Shown: positions 15,152-23,931, numbered from the stretch's first letter. The stretch is DNA of 64,000 bases from Dactylosporangium vinaceum (GCF_019904175.1 NZ_CP061913.1:11780001-11844000), one strand, 5' to 3'. The notes: generated by a model not told the origin, from the sequence alone. Translations and numbers: made by a program.

Positions 15152-15952
15152 CTAGAGGCCGTAGAGGCGCTCCAGGTACTCCGCCACGCCGTCGTCCTCG
15201 TTCGTGTGCTTGGTGACGTCGGAGGCGGCGGCGCGGACGGCCGGGTGGGCGTTGGCCATCGCCACGCCGCGCCCGGCCCAGGTCAGCATCGGCAGGTCGT
15301 TCGGCATGTCGCCGAACGCGACCACGTCCGCCGCCGTCACCGAGTGGCTGCGGGCGACGAGCGCCAGCGCCGAGGCCTTGGTGACGCCGGCGGCCGACAC
15401 CTCCACCATGCCGGACGAGGAGGAGTTCGTGGCCTCGGCCAGGCCGGTCAGGCAGGCGCCCACGCGGGCGGTGAACTCGTCGGGGGACTGGACTCCGGCG
15501 CGGACCAGGAGTTTCGCGGCCGGGCGGGTGACGATGTCGGCCAGGGGCAGAGGTGCCACCGAGTCGTGGTCGGCCTCCCAGGGGCCCACGGGGAAGCCGG
15601 GCTCGTGGCGCATCTGGCGGCCGCCGTCCCGCTCCACCGCGAACACCACCTCCGGCACCTCGGCGCGCAGGCGGGTGCACGCCTCGGCCAGGACCGACGC
15701 CTCCAGCGGGGAGCTGTGGACGATGGTGTCGGTCGCCGGGTCGTAGGTGGCGGCACCGTTCGCGCAGATCGCCAGGGCGGGGATGCCCAGCTGGGAGTGG
15801 ACGGGGGCGATCCAGCGGATCGGGCGGCCGGTCACCAGCACGACTATCACGCCGGCGGCGTGGAGGCGTTGGAAGGTGGCGATCGTGCGGGGGCTCACGT
15901 TCCGGTCGCGGCGGACGAGGGTGCCATCGAGATCGGAAGCCACCAGTTTCAC
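15152..15952 (-). CDS. HAD-superfamily Cof-type phosphatase, copy 1
   Basis: A 266-residue haloacid dehalogenase-fold hydrolase, subfamily IIB (Cof type, with a large cap). Motif I is SDLDGTLVRRD, motif II the Thr in LVTGRP, and motif IV GDMPNDLPML. It probably dephosphorylates a small sugar phosphate or cofactor. The GTG at 15952 overlaps the stop of the upstream homologue (GTGA), so the two are translationally coupled. Confidence 0.88.
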   Translation of the reverse strand: MKLVASDLDGTLVRRDRNVSPRTIATFQRLHAAGVIVVLVTGRPIRWIAPVHSQLGIPALAICANGAATYDPATDTIVHSSPLEASVLAEACTRLRAEVPEVVFAVERDGGRQMRHEPGFPVGPWEADHDSVAPLPLADIVTRPAAKLLVRAGVQSPDEFTARVGACLTGLAEATNSSSSGMVEVSAAGVTKASALALVARSHSVTAADVVAFGDMPNDLPMLTWAGRGVAMANAHPAVRAAASDVTKHTNEDDGVAEYLERLYGL

Positions 15953-16767
15953 AGCTTCAACATAGCTTCCAGGTACGACGCCACGCCGTCCTCGTCGTTG
16001 GTGAGCGTGATCTCGTCGGCCAGCGCCTTCAGCTGGGGGTGGGCGTTGGCGACGGCGACGCGGGCGAAGCCGGCCCAGCGGAACATCGGGATGTCGTTTG
16101 GCATGTCGCCGAAGACCAGGACGTCGCCCGGGTCGATGCCCAGGGCGGTGGCCACGACCATCAGGCCGGTGGCCTTGTCGACGCCGGGCGGGCAGATCTC
16201 GATGTAGCCGAGGCCGGCCTGGGTCACCGTGGCCGTGTCCGCCGGGATCAGCCGCTGGGCGGCGGCCAGCAGGTCGTCGACGTCGCAGGCCGGGTGGCGG
16301 GCGAAGCCCTTGATGACCGGGCCGGTCAGGCACTCGGCGCGGACTCGGGCCTCGACGGCGTCGTAGCGCCAGTTGGGGTCGGCGTCGCCCCAGAGCGGCG
16401 CGTCGTGGGTGTCGCCCGCCTCGATGAGCACCGACAGGGCGCCGAGCTCGACCTCCAGGCGGGCCAGGACGTCGGCCAGGACGTGGCCGGGGAGGCGCTC
16501 GTCGCGCAGGACGACCGGGTGGGCGGGGTCGCGCACGTCGAGTACGCGGCTGCCGCCACCCATGACCAGGAAGTCGGCGGCCGGGATGTCGTGGCGGACC
16601 AGTTCGGTCAGGCGGGGGCCGCGGCCGGTGGCGCCGACCACGTGAATGCCGGCCGCGCGGACGCGCTCGAGGACGTCGCGGGTGTAGTCGCTCACTGTCT
16701 CGTCGCTGCGCACGAGAGTGCCGTCGAGGTCCGTCGCGATCAGCTTGGGGAGGCCTGGGCCACGCAT
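15949..16767 (-). CDS. HAD-superfamily Cof-type phosphatase, copy 2
   Basis: A 272-residue paralogue of the following gene. Motif I is TDLDGTLVRSD, motif II the Thr in GATGRGP, and motif IV GDMPNDIPMF, with a C-terminal ITLTNDEDGVASYL like the homologue's tail. AAGGAG lies 9 nt upstream of the ATG at 16767. It is the first gene of a two-gene operon created by an old tandem duplication. The substrate is unknown. Confidence 0.88.
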   Translation of the reverse strand: MRGPGLPKLIATDLDGTLVRSDETVSDYTRDVLERVRAAGIHVVGATGRGPRLTELVRHDIPAADFLVMGGGSRVLDVRDPAHPVVLRDERLPGHVLADVLARLEVELGALSVLIEAGDTHDAPLWGDADPNWRYDAVEARVRAECLTGPVIKGFARHPACDVDDLLAAAQRLIPADTATVTQAGLGYIEICPPGVDKATGLMVVATALGIDPGDVLVFGDMPNDIPMFRWAGFARVAVANAHPQLKALADEITLTNDEDGVASYLEAMLKL

Positions 16768-16867
16768 TGTCGCTGCTCCTTCCGCTTGTCTCTGCTTCAG
16801 CGGGGCAGCAACCGTACCTCTCGGATCCCGACCGGTGACAGGCTGCGAATAAAACTCAACCGAACGT

Positions 16868-17482
16868 TTACTGGAACGTCGGCGGTACGGGGGTCACCGA
16901 AAGCTCCAGCGCCTCACCGCCCTCGGGCCCCTCGTCGCGGCGCCGGCCGAGCGATCGCGCGGGCGCCCAGACGGCCATGGCGAGCGCCGCGGCCAGCATC
17001 AGGGTGGCCGCGTAGGCCAGCAGGTAGCCCGGCCCGTGGCTCACGTTGTCCTGCCGGCCCAGCAGCAGCACGAGCTCGCTGCCGCCCACACTCTCGATGA
17101 CGCTGCTGAGGCCGACCAGGACCAGCGCGTTCGCCGCGAGCAGGCCGCCGGTGACCCCGGCCGCGACACGGCACACACCGACACCGGTGGCGGTGAGGAC
17201 CACGGCCAGGGCGGCCAGGGTGGCGGTGAGTGTGATGAGGTACACGGCGACATGCGCCGGGCTGAGGTTCGTCAGCGGCACCTCGACCACCCGATCGGCG
17301 GAGCCGCCGCCGATCGACGAGGAGATGTCCACCTCGCCGCGGGTGAGGGCGACGCTGCCCCACGGCAGGTACTCTGCGGCCGCCGCCAGCCCGAGCCCGA
17401 TCGCCACGAGCACGAGCGCTATCACGTCCGGCCGTCGACGCTCTCGCGGTACGACCGATGCCGGCTCTTCATGCGAGGACAT
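16868..17482 (-). CDS. Integral membrane protein
   Basis: A 204-residue protein with about four membrane helices (for example VIALVLVAIGLGLAAAAEYL and VAVYLITLTATLAALAVVL) and a Ser/Gly-rich extracytoplasmic loop after the first helix. The topology resembles the neighbouring protein at 17469, suggesting related subunits. The ATG at 17482 overlaps that gene's end by 14 bp. No functional motif is visible. Confidence 0.72.
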   Translation of the reverse strand: MSSHEEPASVVPRERRRPDVIALVLVAIGLGLAAAAEYLPWGSVALTRGEVDISSSIGGGSADRVVEVPLTNLSPAHVAVYLITLTATLAALAVVLTATGVGVCRVAAGVTGGLLAANALVLVGLSSVIESVGGSELVLLLGRQDNVSHGPGYLLAYAATLMLAAALAMAVWAPARSLGRRRDEGPEGGEALELSVTPVPPTFQ

Positions 17483-17942
17483 AGTCCGCATCGTAGAGTC
17501 CGGCCCGGCCGATGGCGATGAGCCCGCAGGCGAAGCCGAGCAGGGGCAGCGACGCCAGGCCGAGCCAGCTGCCGGCCGTGATTGCGGTGTCGGTGATCCG
17601 TCCACCCGCCGGGGCCTTGCCGTCGTACGTGATGATCAGGCCCACCACGATGCAGGCGGTCAGCAGGGACAGGATCGGGCCCGCCACGCCCGCGAGCTTG
17701 CGGCCCCGGCCGACGCCCATCGCCGCGGTGCCGACGAGCGCGAACAGCGAGCACAGGAACAGCACGTACCACAGCCCGTAGGGCATATTGAGCACCGTGA
17801 TGCTCTCCACACTCGACCGGGCGCGGCGGCCGGAGCCGGTGACGACGAGCTGGTGCATCCACGGCACGAAAATGGACGCGGCCCCGCCGACCAGGCCGGC
17901 CAGCGCCAGCCACCAACCGATTCGCACCAAAGTGCGCTGCAT
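17469..17942 (-). CDS. Integral membrane protein
   Basis: A 157-residue protein with four predicted membrane helices and an early extracytoplasmic loop (PWMHQLVVTGSGRRARSSVE). GGGAG precedes the ATG at 17942, which I prefer to an in-frame ATG 15 bp upstream. It is the first gene of a two-gene membrane-protein operon. The function is unknown. Confidence 0.75.
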   Translation of the reverse strand: MQRTLVRIGWWLALAGLVGGAASIFVPWMHQLVVTGSGRRARSSVESITVLNMPYGLWYVLFLCSLFALVGTAAMGVGRGRKLAGVAGPILSLLTACIVVGLIITYDGKAPAGGRITDTAITAGSWLGLASLPLLGFACGLIAIGRAGLYDADYVLA

Positions 17943-18010
17943 TGTTTCTGCTCCCATCCGAATGCCGGGCTGATCCCACCGGCAACACGGAATGGGCTAG
18001 CGTCTGGTTC

Positions 18011-18436
18011 ATGCCAACTCGCACTTCATCGGCCCGCTGGGAGGGTGACCTCCGGTCCGGCGCCGGCACCGTCTCCACCGGCTCGGGCACCTTCCAGGGC
18101 AACTACTCGTTCCCGTCCCGTTTCGAAGAGGGCAAGGGCACCAACCCCGAGGAGCTCATCGCGGCCGCCCACGCCGCGTGCTACTCGATGGCGCTCTCCA
18201 ACGGCCTGGCCAAGGCCGGCTTCACCCCGACGTCGGTCGAGACGTCGGCGGCCGTGCAGTTCGGGCCGGTGGACGGCGGCTTCGCCATCACCCGCATCGA
18301 CCTGACCACCCGCGGCGACGTGCCCGGCATCGACGCGGCCGAGTTCGAGAAGCAGGCGCAGGACGCCAAGGCCGGCTGCCCGATCTCCAAGGCGCTCGCG
18401 GCGGTCGAGATCACGCTCGACGCGCAGCTCGTCTGA
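18011..18436 (+). CDS. OsmC/Ohr-family peroxiredoxin
   Basis: A 141-residue thiol peroxidase that reduces organic hydroperoxides. The two redox Cys are in AAHAACYSMAL (Cys about 57) and DAKAGCPISKAL (Cys about 121), as in OsmC. TSSARWEGDLRSGAGTV matches the OsmC start. TAGCGT ends 7 nt before the ATG and there is no Shine-Dalgarno site, so it is likely leaderless. It is divergent from the membrane-protein operon. A perfect terminator hairpin follows. Confidence 0.9.
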   Translation: MPTRTSSARWEGDLRSGAGTVSTGSGTFQGNYSFPSRFEEGKGTNPEELIAAAHAACYSMALSNGLAKAGFTPTSVETSAAVQFGPVDGGFAITRIDLTTRGDVPGIDAAEFEKQAQDAKAGCPISKALAAVEITLDAQLV

Positions 18437-18456
18437 TCTTTCGCCAATCGTTGTTG

Positions 18457-18484
18457 AGAGGGTCCCCGTTTTCGGGGACCCTCT
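18457..18484 (+). terminator. Terminator hairpin abutting the next start codon
   Basis: AGAGGGTCCCC (18457-18467) and GGGGACCCTCT (18474-18484) form an 11 bp stem with a 6 nt loop. The next gene starts only 4 nt later, so the hairpin would cover any ribosome site of that gene. Confidence 0.75.
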
Positions 18485-18488
18485 TCGC

Positions 18489-18842
18489 ATGCCGGTGCGG
18501 ATGAACAAGGAGCGGTTCGAGGAGCTCGTCGGGGAAGCGCTCGACGAGGTGCCCCAAGAGCTGCTCGACCTCATGGACAATGTGGTCATTCTGGTCGTCG
18601 ACGACGCTCCGCCGGAGGATCCGGACCTCCTGGGGTTGTACGAGGGGCACGCACTTACCGAGCGCGGGTGGGACTACGCCGGCGTCCTGCCGGACCGGAT
18701 CTCGATTTACCGCCGGCCGATCCTTGCGATCTGTGACGATGAGGACGATGTGGTCGACGAGGTGGCGATCACCGTGGTGCACGAGATCGCGCACCATTTC
18801 GGCATCTCGGACCAGCGGCTGCACGAGCTCGGGTGGGACTAG
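18489..18842 (+). CDS. Minimal zincin metallopeptidase-like protein (DUF1025 family)
   Basis: A 117-residue cytoplasmic protein with the complete motif HEIAHHFGISDQRLHELGW. This is the HExxHxxGxxD zinc site characteristic of the short bacterial zincin family. Acidic residues dominate the N-terminal half. Peptidase activity is not demonstrated for most members. The ATG lies 4 nt after a strong hairpin, so translation probably depends on a transcript starting inside or after the hairpin. Confidence 0.85.
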   Translation: MPVRMNKERFEELVGEALDEVPQELLDLMDNVVILVVDDAPPEDPDLLGLYEGHALTERGWDYAGVLPDRISIYRRPILAICDDEDDVVDEVAITVVHEIAHHFGISDQRLHELGWD

Positions 18843-18947
18843 GAGGCCGGACAAACCGCACGGAACCCGGCCTTCCGATGGTCGACATTGCGTCAACCAT
18901 CTACCGTCACTGTGCGGTCTCAAGTACGTCTTCGAGAGGACTACCCC

Positions 18948-19673
18948 ATGCGCAGTGCGCTGTTCGCCGCCGAAAACATGGAGAAGGAGTCGCAGGAGCC
19001 CGGCCTGCGCCTGCAGAACTCCAAGCTGCTCAAGGCCGAGCTCAACGGCGAGATCATGGCCCGCCAGGGGTCGATGGTCGCGTACCAGGGCCAGGTCCAG
19101 TTCCAGGCGCTCGGATCGGGCGGCGTGAGCAAGTGGATCAAGTCCAAGCTGACCGGCGAGGGCGTCCCGCTGATGAAGTGCAGCGGCCGCGGCGACGTCT
19201 TCTTCGCCGACCGTGCGGCGGACGTGCACCTGATCGACCTGGAGCAGGGCGACGCCATCTCGATCAACGGCTCCAACGTGCTCGCGTTCGAGCCGACGCT
19301 GCAGTACGACATCAAGATGGTCCAGGGCATGGGCATGATGTCCTCGGCCGGCCTGTTCAACTGCGTGTTCACCGGCCGCGGCCGGCTGGCGATCACCACC
19401 AAGGGCACCCCTGTCGTGCTGACCGTCGACGCGCCGACCTACGTCGACCCGCAGGCCGCGATCTGCTGGTCCGCCTCGCTGCAGACCGGCTACCACCGCG
19501 CCGACCAGCTCGGCCTGGGCACGCTGCTCGGCCGCTCGACCGGTGAGGCTTTCACGATGAGCTTCTCCGGCCAGGGCTTCGTCGTCGTGCAGCCCTCCGA
19601 GGAGCCCCCGCCCGGCGCCCACCAGTCCCAGCAGCAGCAGGGCGGCGTGCTCGGCGGCCTGCTGGGCGGCTGA
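18948..19673 (+). CDS. AIM24-family protein, copy 1
   Basis: A 241-residue beta-rich protein of the AIM24 (DUF124) family. Features include AENMEKESQEPGLRLQNSKL, NGEIMARQGSMVAYQGQVQF and FSGQGFVVVQPSE. It ends with a Gln/Gly-rich tail (QQQGGVLGGLLGG). GAGAGGA precedes the ATG at 18948. It is adjacent to a paralogue at 19742. Actinomycete AIM24 genes commonly occur in tandem; the molecular role is unknown. Confidence 0.85.
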   Translation: MRSALFAAENMEKESQEPGLRLQNSKLLKAELNGEIMARQGSMVAYQGQVQFQALGSGGVSKWIKSKLTGEGVPLMKCSGRGDVFFADRAADVHLIDLEQGDAISINGSNVLAFEPTLQYDIKMVQGMGMMSSAGLFNCVFTGRGRLAITTKGTPVVLTVDAPTYVDPQAAICWSASLQTGYHRADQLGLGTLLGRSTGEAFTMSFSGQGFVVVQPSEEPPPGAHQSQQQQGGVLGGLLGG

Positions 19674-19687
19674 ATTCACTTCGGTAA

Positions 19688-19717
19688 CGGCCCCGCCACC
19701 AGGACATGGCGGGGCCG
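19688..19717 (+). terminator. Terminator between AIM24 genes
   Basis: CGGCCCCGCCA (19688-19698) and TGGCGGGGCCG (19707-19717) make a perfect 11 bp stem with an 8 nt loop. The second paralogue has its own TACGCT promoter hexamer just after it. Confidence 0.75.
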
Positions 19718-19741
19718 TGGCTGTTCGCTACGCTGCGGGTC

Positions 19742-20455
19742 GTGCGAGGTGACATCTTCAAGGCCGAGAACATGGCCCAGCCCCCGACCCAGGCAGGCAT
19801 GAGCCTGCAACACTCCAAGTGCGTCAAGTACGCCGTCAACGGCGAGGTCCTGGCCCGCCAGGGCGCGATGGTCGCGTTCCGTGGCAACCTGCAGTTCGAG
19901 GTGAAGAGCCAGGGCGTCGGCAACTTCCTCAAGCGTGCGGTCACCGGCGAGGGCGTCTCCCTCATGGCCGTCCGCGGCCAGGGCGAGGTCTGGTTCGCCT
20001 CCGGCGCGGCCGACTGCTTCATCCTGGACCTCGAGCCCAACGACGCGCTGTCGATCAACGGACGCAACGTGATCTGCTTCGATCCGTCGCTGCGCTACGA
20101 CATCCAGATGGTGCGCGGCGCGGGCATGTTCGGCGGCGGCCTGTTCAACTGCGTCTTCACCGGCCAGGGCCGGCTGGCGATCGTCTCCGAGGGCGCGCCG
20201 ATCGTGATCCCGGTCAGCCCGCAGGCGCCGGTCTGCGTCGACACGGACGCCGTCGTGGGCTGGTCGAGCAGCCTCCAGACGACCATCCAGAAGAACCAGA
20301 GCCTCAAGTCGATGCTGCGCGGCGGCTCGGGCGAGCTGTTCCAGCTGGCGCTGCAGGGCCAGGGCTTCGTGATCGTCCAGCCCAGCGAGGGCAAGCCGGC
20401 TCCGGCCCAGGCCAGCAGCGGCGGCGGCCTGCTGGGCAACGTCCTCGGCGGCTGA
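19742..20455 (+). CDS. AIM24-family protein, copy 2
   Basis: A 237-residue paralogue of the preceding gene (shared KAENMAQ, NGEVLARQGAMVAFRG, GQGFVIVQPSEG and a GGGLLGNVLGG tail). The GTG at 19742 is preceded by TACGCT ending 7 nt upstream with no Shine-Dalgarno site, suggesting leaderless translation. A longer in-frame ATG at 19706 lies inside the terminator loop and is unlikely. The Gly-rich ends of both copies look like a conserved C-terminal signature. Confidence 0.85.
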   Translation: MRGDIFKAENMAQPPTQAGMSLQHSKCVKYAVNGEVLARQGAMVAFRGNLQFEVKSQGVGNFLKRAVTGEGVSLMAVRGQGEVWFASGAADCFILDLEPNDALSINGRNVICFDPSLRYDIQMVRGAGMFGGGLFNCVFTGQGRLAIVSEGAPIVIPVSPQAPVCVDTDAVVGWSSSLQTTIQKNQSLKSMLRGGSGELFQLALQGQGFVIVQPSEGKPAPAQASSGGGLLGNVLGG

Positions 20456-20479
20456 CCGGCCGCTGTTACGCGCCTCGCC

Positions 20480-21427
20480 TCAGCCCGTCTCGCCCCCACG
20501 AATTCGACGCAGCCATGCGGCCGCATCCGCGAAGTCTGCGTCGGACAGACCGGGGGCGGGGCGGGGCGGGGGCTCCGCGTGGATGTCGGCCCGGGGGTAG
20601 GAGCCCAGGAACCGCACGTCGGCGCAGATCCGGCGCAGCGCCTGCAGGGCCTCCCCCATCTGCAGGTCGGCGACGTGGCCCCCGCAGTCCAGGAAGAAGA
20701 CGTAGCGGCCGAGGCGCTCCCCCGTGGGCCGCGACTCGATGCGGGTCAGGTTGATCCCGCGGACCGAGAGCTCGGTGAGGACCGCGAGCAGGGCGCCGAC
20801 CCGGTCGTGGGAGATGTACACCGCGAGCGTCGTCAGATCGTCGCCGGTCGGCGGGGGCGGTGGCCCGGGCCGGGAGACGAGCGCGAAGCGGGTCATCGCG
20901 TCCGGGTTGTCGGCGATGTCCTTCGCCAGAATGTGCAGGCGGTAGCGCTCGGCGCCGATCTGCGCGCAGACCGCGGCGTCGAACTCGCCCTCGGCCGCCC
21001 CGATCGCGGCCGTCGCGTTGGACAGCACGTCGACCACCGACGCGCCCGGCGTGTGGGTGCGCAGCCAGTCGCGGCACTGGATGCCGGCCTGCGGGTGGGC
21101 GGCGATCGAGCGGATGGCGTCGAGCGGCCGGGCGTCGCGCGCGGCCAGTACGAACTGCACCGGCAGCACCACCTCGCGGGTGATCATCAGCGGCTCTCCG
21201 CCGGCCAGCTCGTCGAGCGTCACGCCGACCTGGCCGCCTATCGAGTTCTCCAGCGGCACCAGCGCGGCGTCGGCGTCGCCGCCGCGCACCGCGTCGAGGC
21301 ACTCGGGGACGCTGCGGGCGGCGGTCAGGACCCCGCGGTCGGCGGCCGGCACGCTCTTGAGCGCCTGCTCGGAGAAGGTGCCCTCGGGCCCCAGGAACAC
21401 GAACCGCGTTGGCGGTACACCAGGCAT
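20480..21427 (-). CDS. pheA: Prephenate dehydratase
   Basis: A 315-residue enzyme converting prephenate to phenylpyruvate for phenylalanine synthesis. The N-terminal periplasmic-binding-like catalytic domain begins FVFLGPEGTFSEQAL and includes PLENSIGG and the family's catalytic Thr-Arg-Phe (TRFALVS). The C-terminal ACT domain has the phenylalanine-sensing ESRP motif (LTRIESRP). There is no chorismate mutase domain, as in other actinomycetes. The ATG at 21427 lies 6 nt after TAGAGT (reverse strand), so it is probably leaderless. It is followed 3' by convergent AIM24. Confidence 0.95.
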   Translation of the reverse strand: MPGVPPTRFVFLGPEGTFSEQALKSVPAADRGVLTAARSVPECLDAVRGGDADAALVPLENSIGGQVGVTLDELAGGEPLMITREVVLPVQFVLAARDARPLDAIRSIAAHPQAGIQCRDWLRTHTPGASVVDVLSNATAAIGAAEGEFDAAVCAQIGAERYRLHILAKDIADNPDAMTRFALVSRPGPPPPPTGDDLTTLAVYISHDRVGALLAVLTELSVRGINLTRIESRPTGERLGRYVFFLDCGGHVADLQMGEALQALRRICADVRFLGSYPRADIHAEPPPRPAPGLSDADFADAAAWLRRIRGGETG

Positions 21428-21436
21428 GACACGACT

Positions 21437-21952
21437 CTAGTTGCACTCCACGGCGTCCAAGAACGCCTGGGGGGCCGTGGCGCGCACCTCTACCGTGCAG
21501 GGATCGGTCCCGAGAGTGACGACCGTCAGTGCCGTCGGCGCGCCCTTGGTGATCACTCGCATCGGCTCGCTGTCCGAGACATTGAGGATGGTGTACTGCC
21601 ACACGCCCGCGCACACGGGAGCCTTCTGGATCGACACGCCGGAGCCGCCGGGCAGGCCGGTGCGCACCCGGCGCACGGCCGCGATGACCTGCTCGCCGCT
21701 CGGACGGCCGTTGCAGAACGCCACGTAGGCCTCGGAAAAGCCGGAAGGGCTGGGTGACGCGGACGCCGAGCGCGAAGGGACCGCCGCCGGGGGCGTCGTT
21801 TCGAGCGGCTGCGGTTGTACCGGCACGAGCGGCTCCTGGCTCAGGAGGCTCGGCTTGACCGGGGGCGGCGCGACGGCTGCTTCGTGGTGCGTGCACGCGG
21901 TCAGCAGGCATCCAAGGCTGACGATCGCGAGGGCGGCGGCCGCGGTGCGCAT
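21437..21952 (-). CDS. Lipoprotein of unknown function
   Basis: A 171-residue exported protein with the lipobox LTAC near residue 20, a Pro/Ser-rich linker (about 30-70) and a compact C-terminal domain with paired Cys (FCNGRPSG, PVCAGVWQYTIL, DPCTVEV). The ATG at 21952 is preceded by TACGAT ending 6 nt upstream. It ends 9 bp before pheA starts, on the same strand, but pheA has its own promoter hexamer. No family is recognised. Confidence 0.75.
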   Translation of the reverse strand: MRTAAAALAIVSLGCLLTACTHHEAAVAPPPVKPSLLSQEPLVPVQPQPLETTPPAAVPSRSASASPSPSGFSEAYVAFCNGRPSGEQVIAAVRRVRTGLPGGSGVSIQKAPVCAGVWQYTILNVSDSEPMRVITKGAPTALTVVTLGTDPCTVEVRATAPQAFLDAVECN

Positions 21953-22043
21953 TGGCACATCGTAGGAGTGCCGGATCGCGGTTGGAACTCTGCCGGGCTC
22001 CGGCCGGGGCAGGCCCGCGCGCAGCGCCGCCGAGCGCTGCCGG

Positions 22044-22433
22044 TCAGGTTGTGACGCGGTGGCCGGCGGCACCCAGAGCGCTCAGCGCTTCGTGCAGCCG
22101 GACCGCCGGGACCAGCAGGTAGTCGGTGTCGAAGGTCGAGAAGGCGAAGATGTTGACGCGCGCGTCGGCCAGCGGTGAGACGATCGAGGCAAGCACGCCC
22201 GTCAATGCCAGCTGGACCGGCCCGGCGACCCGCAGGCACCGCCAGGGGCTCTCGACCGCGGCACCCGCGGGCACCCGGTCGGCCGGGCAGAGGATCGAGA
22301 CCTCCTCCGGCGTCCACGTCACCGACACGACGGTGCCGGCGGCGGCGGCCTCGGCGAACCCGGCGGGCATGGCGGATCCGGCCGGCAGGCGGCAGATCGC
22401 GTAGTCACCCGGCAGGAGGGCAAGGTCCAGCAT
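22044..22433 (-). CDS. ACT-domain protein
   Basis: A 129-residue protein of the stand-alone double-ACT type. PGDYAICRLP and EEVSILCPADRVP form the first half. GPVQLALTGVLASIVSPLAD and INIFAFSTFDTDYLLV-like sequence form the second. Such proteins bind amino acids as regulators. The ATG at 22433 has TAATCT ending 7 nt upstream. An inverted repeat overlapping that hexamer may be its operator. The ligand is unknown. Confidence 0.8.
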   Translation of the reverse strand: MLDLALLPGDYAICRLPAGSAMPAGFAEAAAAGTVVSVTWTPEEVSILCPADRVPAGAAVESPWRCLRVAGPVQLALTGVLASIVSPLADARVNIFAFSTFDTDYLLVPAVRLHEALSALGAAGHRVTT

Positions 22434-22443
22434 GACAAGGAGA

Positions 22444-22488
22444 TTACGGTCTGAACGCGCTCCGTGGCGGCAGGCGTGATGACCGTAA
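22444..22488. promoter_or_regulatory. Inverted repeat over the ACT gene promoter
   Basis: TTACGGTC (22444-22451) and GACCGTAA (22481-22488) are perfect inverted 8-mers, 29 bp apart, in a locally AT-rich gap. The first arm overlaps the likely -10 of the ACT gene (22441-22446). It could be an operator with looped half-sites; it is too widely spaced for a typical terminator. Confidence 0.35.
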
Positions 22489-22515
22489 CTCCATATTGCC
22501 TTTTATGGATATCCG

Positions 22516-22941
22516 TTAATTGATCGGCGAGAGGAACGTGAGCGAGCCGACCGTCAGCCCGTCCTCGATCAGCGGCGTGGCGATGGCGTCGAACGTGCAC
22601 GGGCCATCGGCGCAGCGGATCCGGATCAGGCCGCGGGCGAGGCGGCTCGACGTGAGCGCCAGGACCGTGGGCATCCGGGCGACCTCGGTCAGCTCGAGCG
22701 CCTGGCCGTCGCCGAAGTCGAGCAGCTGCAGGACGCCCCCGTCCTCGAGCAGGGGCCGGCCCACCGGTGAGTCGGCGAGGCCGAGCATCTTCTCGAACGA
22801 CGCGGACATCGCCACCACCACCTGCTCGGCATCGATCACCAGACAGGCCTCCGCGGCTCCGTCCACGGTCGTGCCCCAGAGCTCAAGGGTCGGCACCGCT
22901 GGGGAAAGGTCGGAGATGGAGAACTCGACGTGCTGCGGCAC
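22516..22941 (-). CDS. PAS-domain-like small protein
   Basis: A 141-residue single-domain protein. ACLVIDAEQVVVAMSASFEKMLGL followed by GRPLLEDGGVLQLLDF matches the PAS core pattern, and GLTVGSLTFLSPIN forms the last strand. No output domain is present, so it probably acts through a partner. GAGGAGG precedes the GTG at 22941. Ligand and partner are unknown. Confidence 0.65.
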   Translation of the reverse strand: MPQHVEFSISDLSPAVPTLELWGTTVDGAAEACLVIDAEQVVVAMSASFEKMLGLADSPVGRPLLEDGGVLQLLDFGDGQALELTEVARMPTVLALTSSRLARGLIRIRCADGPCTFDAIATPLIEDGLTVGSLTFLSPIN

Positions 22942-23038
22942 AGCGCCTCCTCAGGCACCGGTCGTGCGAATGCGAACACCCGGCGTCCGGGCCCGATCGT
23001 GAATCTTCATCGCATCGCGTCCGGCCACCTCGAAGAGG

Positions 23039-23740
23039 CTACTCCGAGTGACCCCGCTTGTCAGTGCCCACCTGCTCACCCTCGCGGTACCACCGGTAGC
23101 CCTCGGCGAGCTCGTTGTAGTCCACCTGATACCAGGTGGCCGGGTGCGTGGCCAGGGCATACACCTTGTCGACGGTCTCGGTGGCGAGCCGCTGACCGCG
23201 GGCGTTGAGCACCCGCGGAAGCTCGTGGTAGGCCGTGACCAGGCAGCCCTTGGGAACGCCGTAGAAGCTGATCTTTCCGCTACCGGCGAACGCGAGCACC
23301 GGCATCACCGGGATCGAGACTCCGGCACTGCGCGACAGTGCCTCGGAGGTGGCGCGCGCCTCGCGGCGGGCCTCCTCGACGTAGCGCGGCCGCTTGCCGT
23401 CGATCTGGACCACGTCGCCGGCGAACGCGACCCGGCTGCGCCCGTGGTCCTTGACCGTCACGGCGAACACGCCGCCCGGCCCGACCGCCAGGAACCCGGT
23501 CCGCTCGGTGCCACCGAGCTCGCGGAGGTCCAGCACGTGCCACTCGTCGCCCAGGTGGCCGATGAGTGAGCCGACCCGGCGGTAGAGACGGTTGTGTGCC
23601 GCCTCTTCCCGGCGCGTGTCGCGCTCGGCCTTACGGGTGCGAACCCAGTCGATGGGGGTCGGCCGGCCCGCGTCGACGATGACGCGATCTTCGTACCCTT
23701 CGGGCTGCGAATCTTGACCGCGGAACAGGACGTCGGTCAT
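23039..23740 (-). CDS. NERD-domain (nuclease-related) protein
   Basis: A 233-residue protein. The region around residues 65-130 contains LGDEWHVLDLRELGG, GPGGVFAVTVKDHG and RPRYVEEARREA. This is the NERD layout, with the E/D-x-K-like core (VTVKDHG). NERD is distantly related to restriction endonucleases. The ATG at 23740 follows CGGAGG. A 12 bp inverted repeat GTGTT-CA-AACAC (23778-23789) lies in the divergent gap to arcA. Confidence 0.78.
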   Translation of the reverse strand: MTDVLFRGQDSQPEGYEDRVIVDAGRPTPIDWVRTRKAERDTRREEAAHNRLYRRVGSLIGHLGDEWHVLDLRELGGTERTGFLAVGPGGVFAVTVKDHGRSRVAFAGDVVQIDGKRPRYVEEARREARATSEALSRSAGVSIPVMPVLAFAGSGKISFYGVPKGCLVTAYHELPRVLNARGQRLATETVDKVYALATHPATWYQVDYNELAEGYRWYREGEQVGTDKRGHSE

Positions 23741-23931
23741 GTCGCACACCTCCGATGTCGCCGCTTCGGTTGCGTGTGTGTTCAAACACCGTACGTGTTG
23801 GGGCCCACAGAAAGCACCAGGTGTGGTCGGAATGACATGGAGTGACTGGGATGAATGCCACATTCACGTCGCCTGGTGAATTTCACATAGCGCCAACCAG
23901 ACGATATCGGGTCGACCGTTAAGGTGACCCC

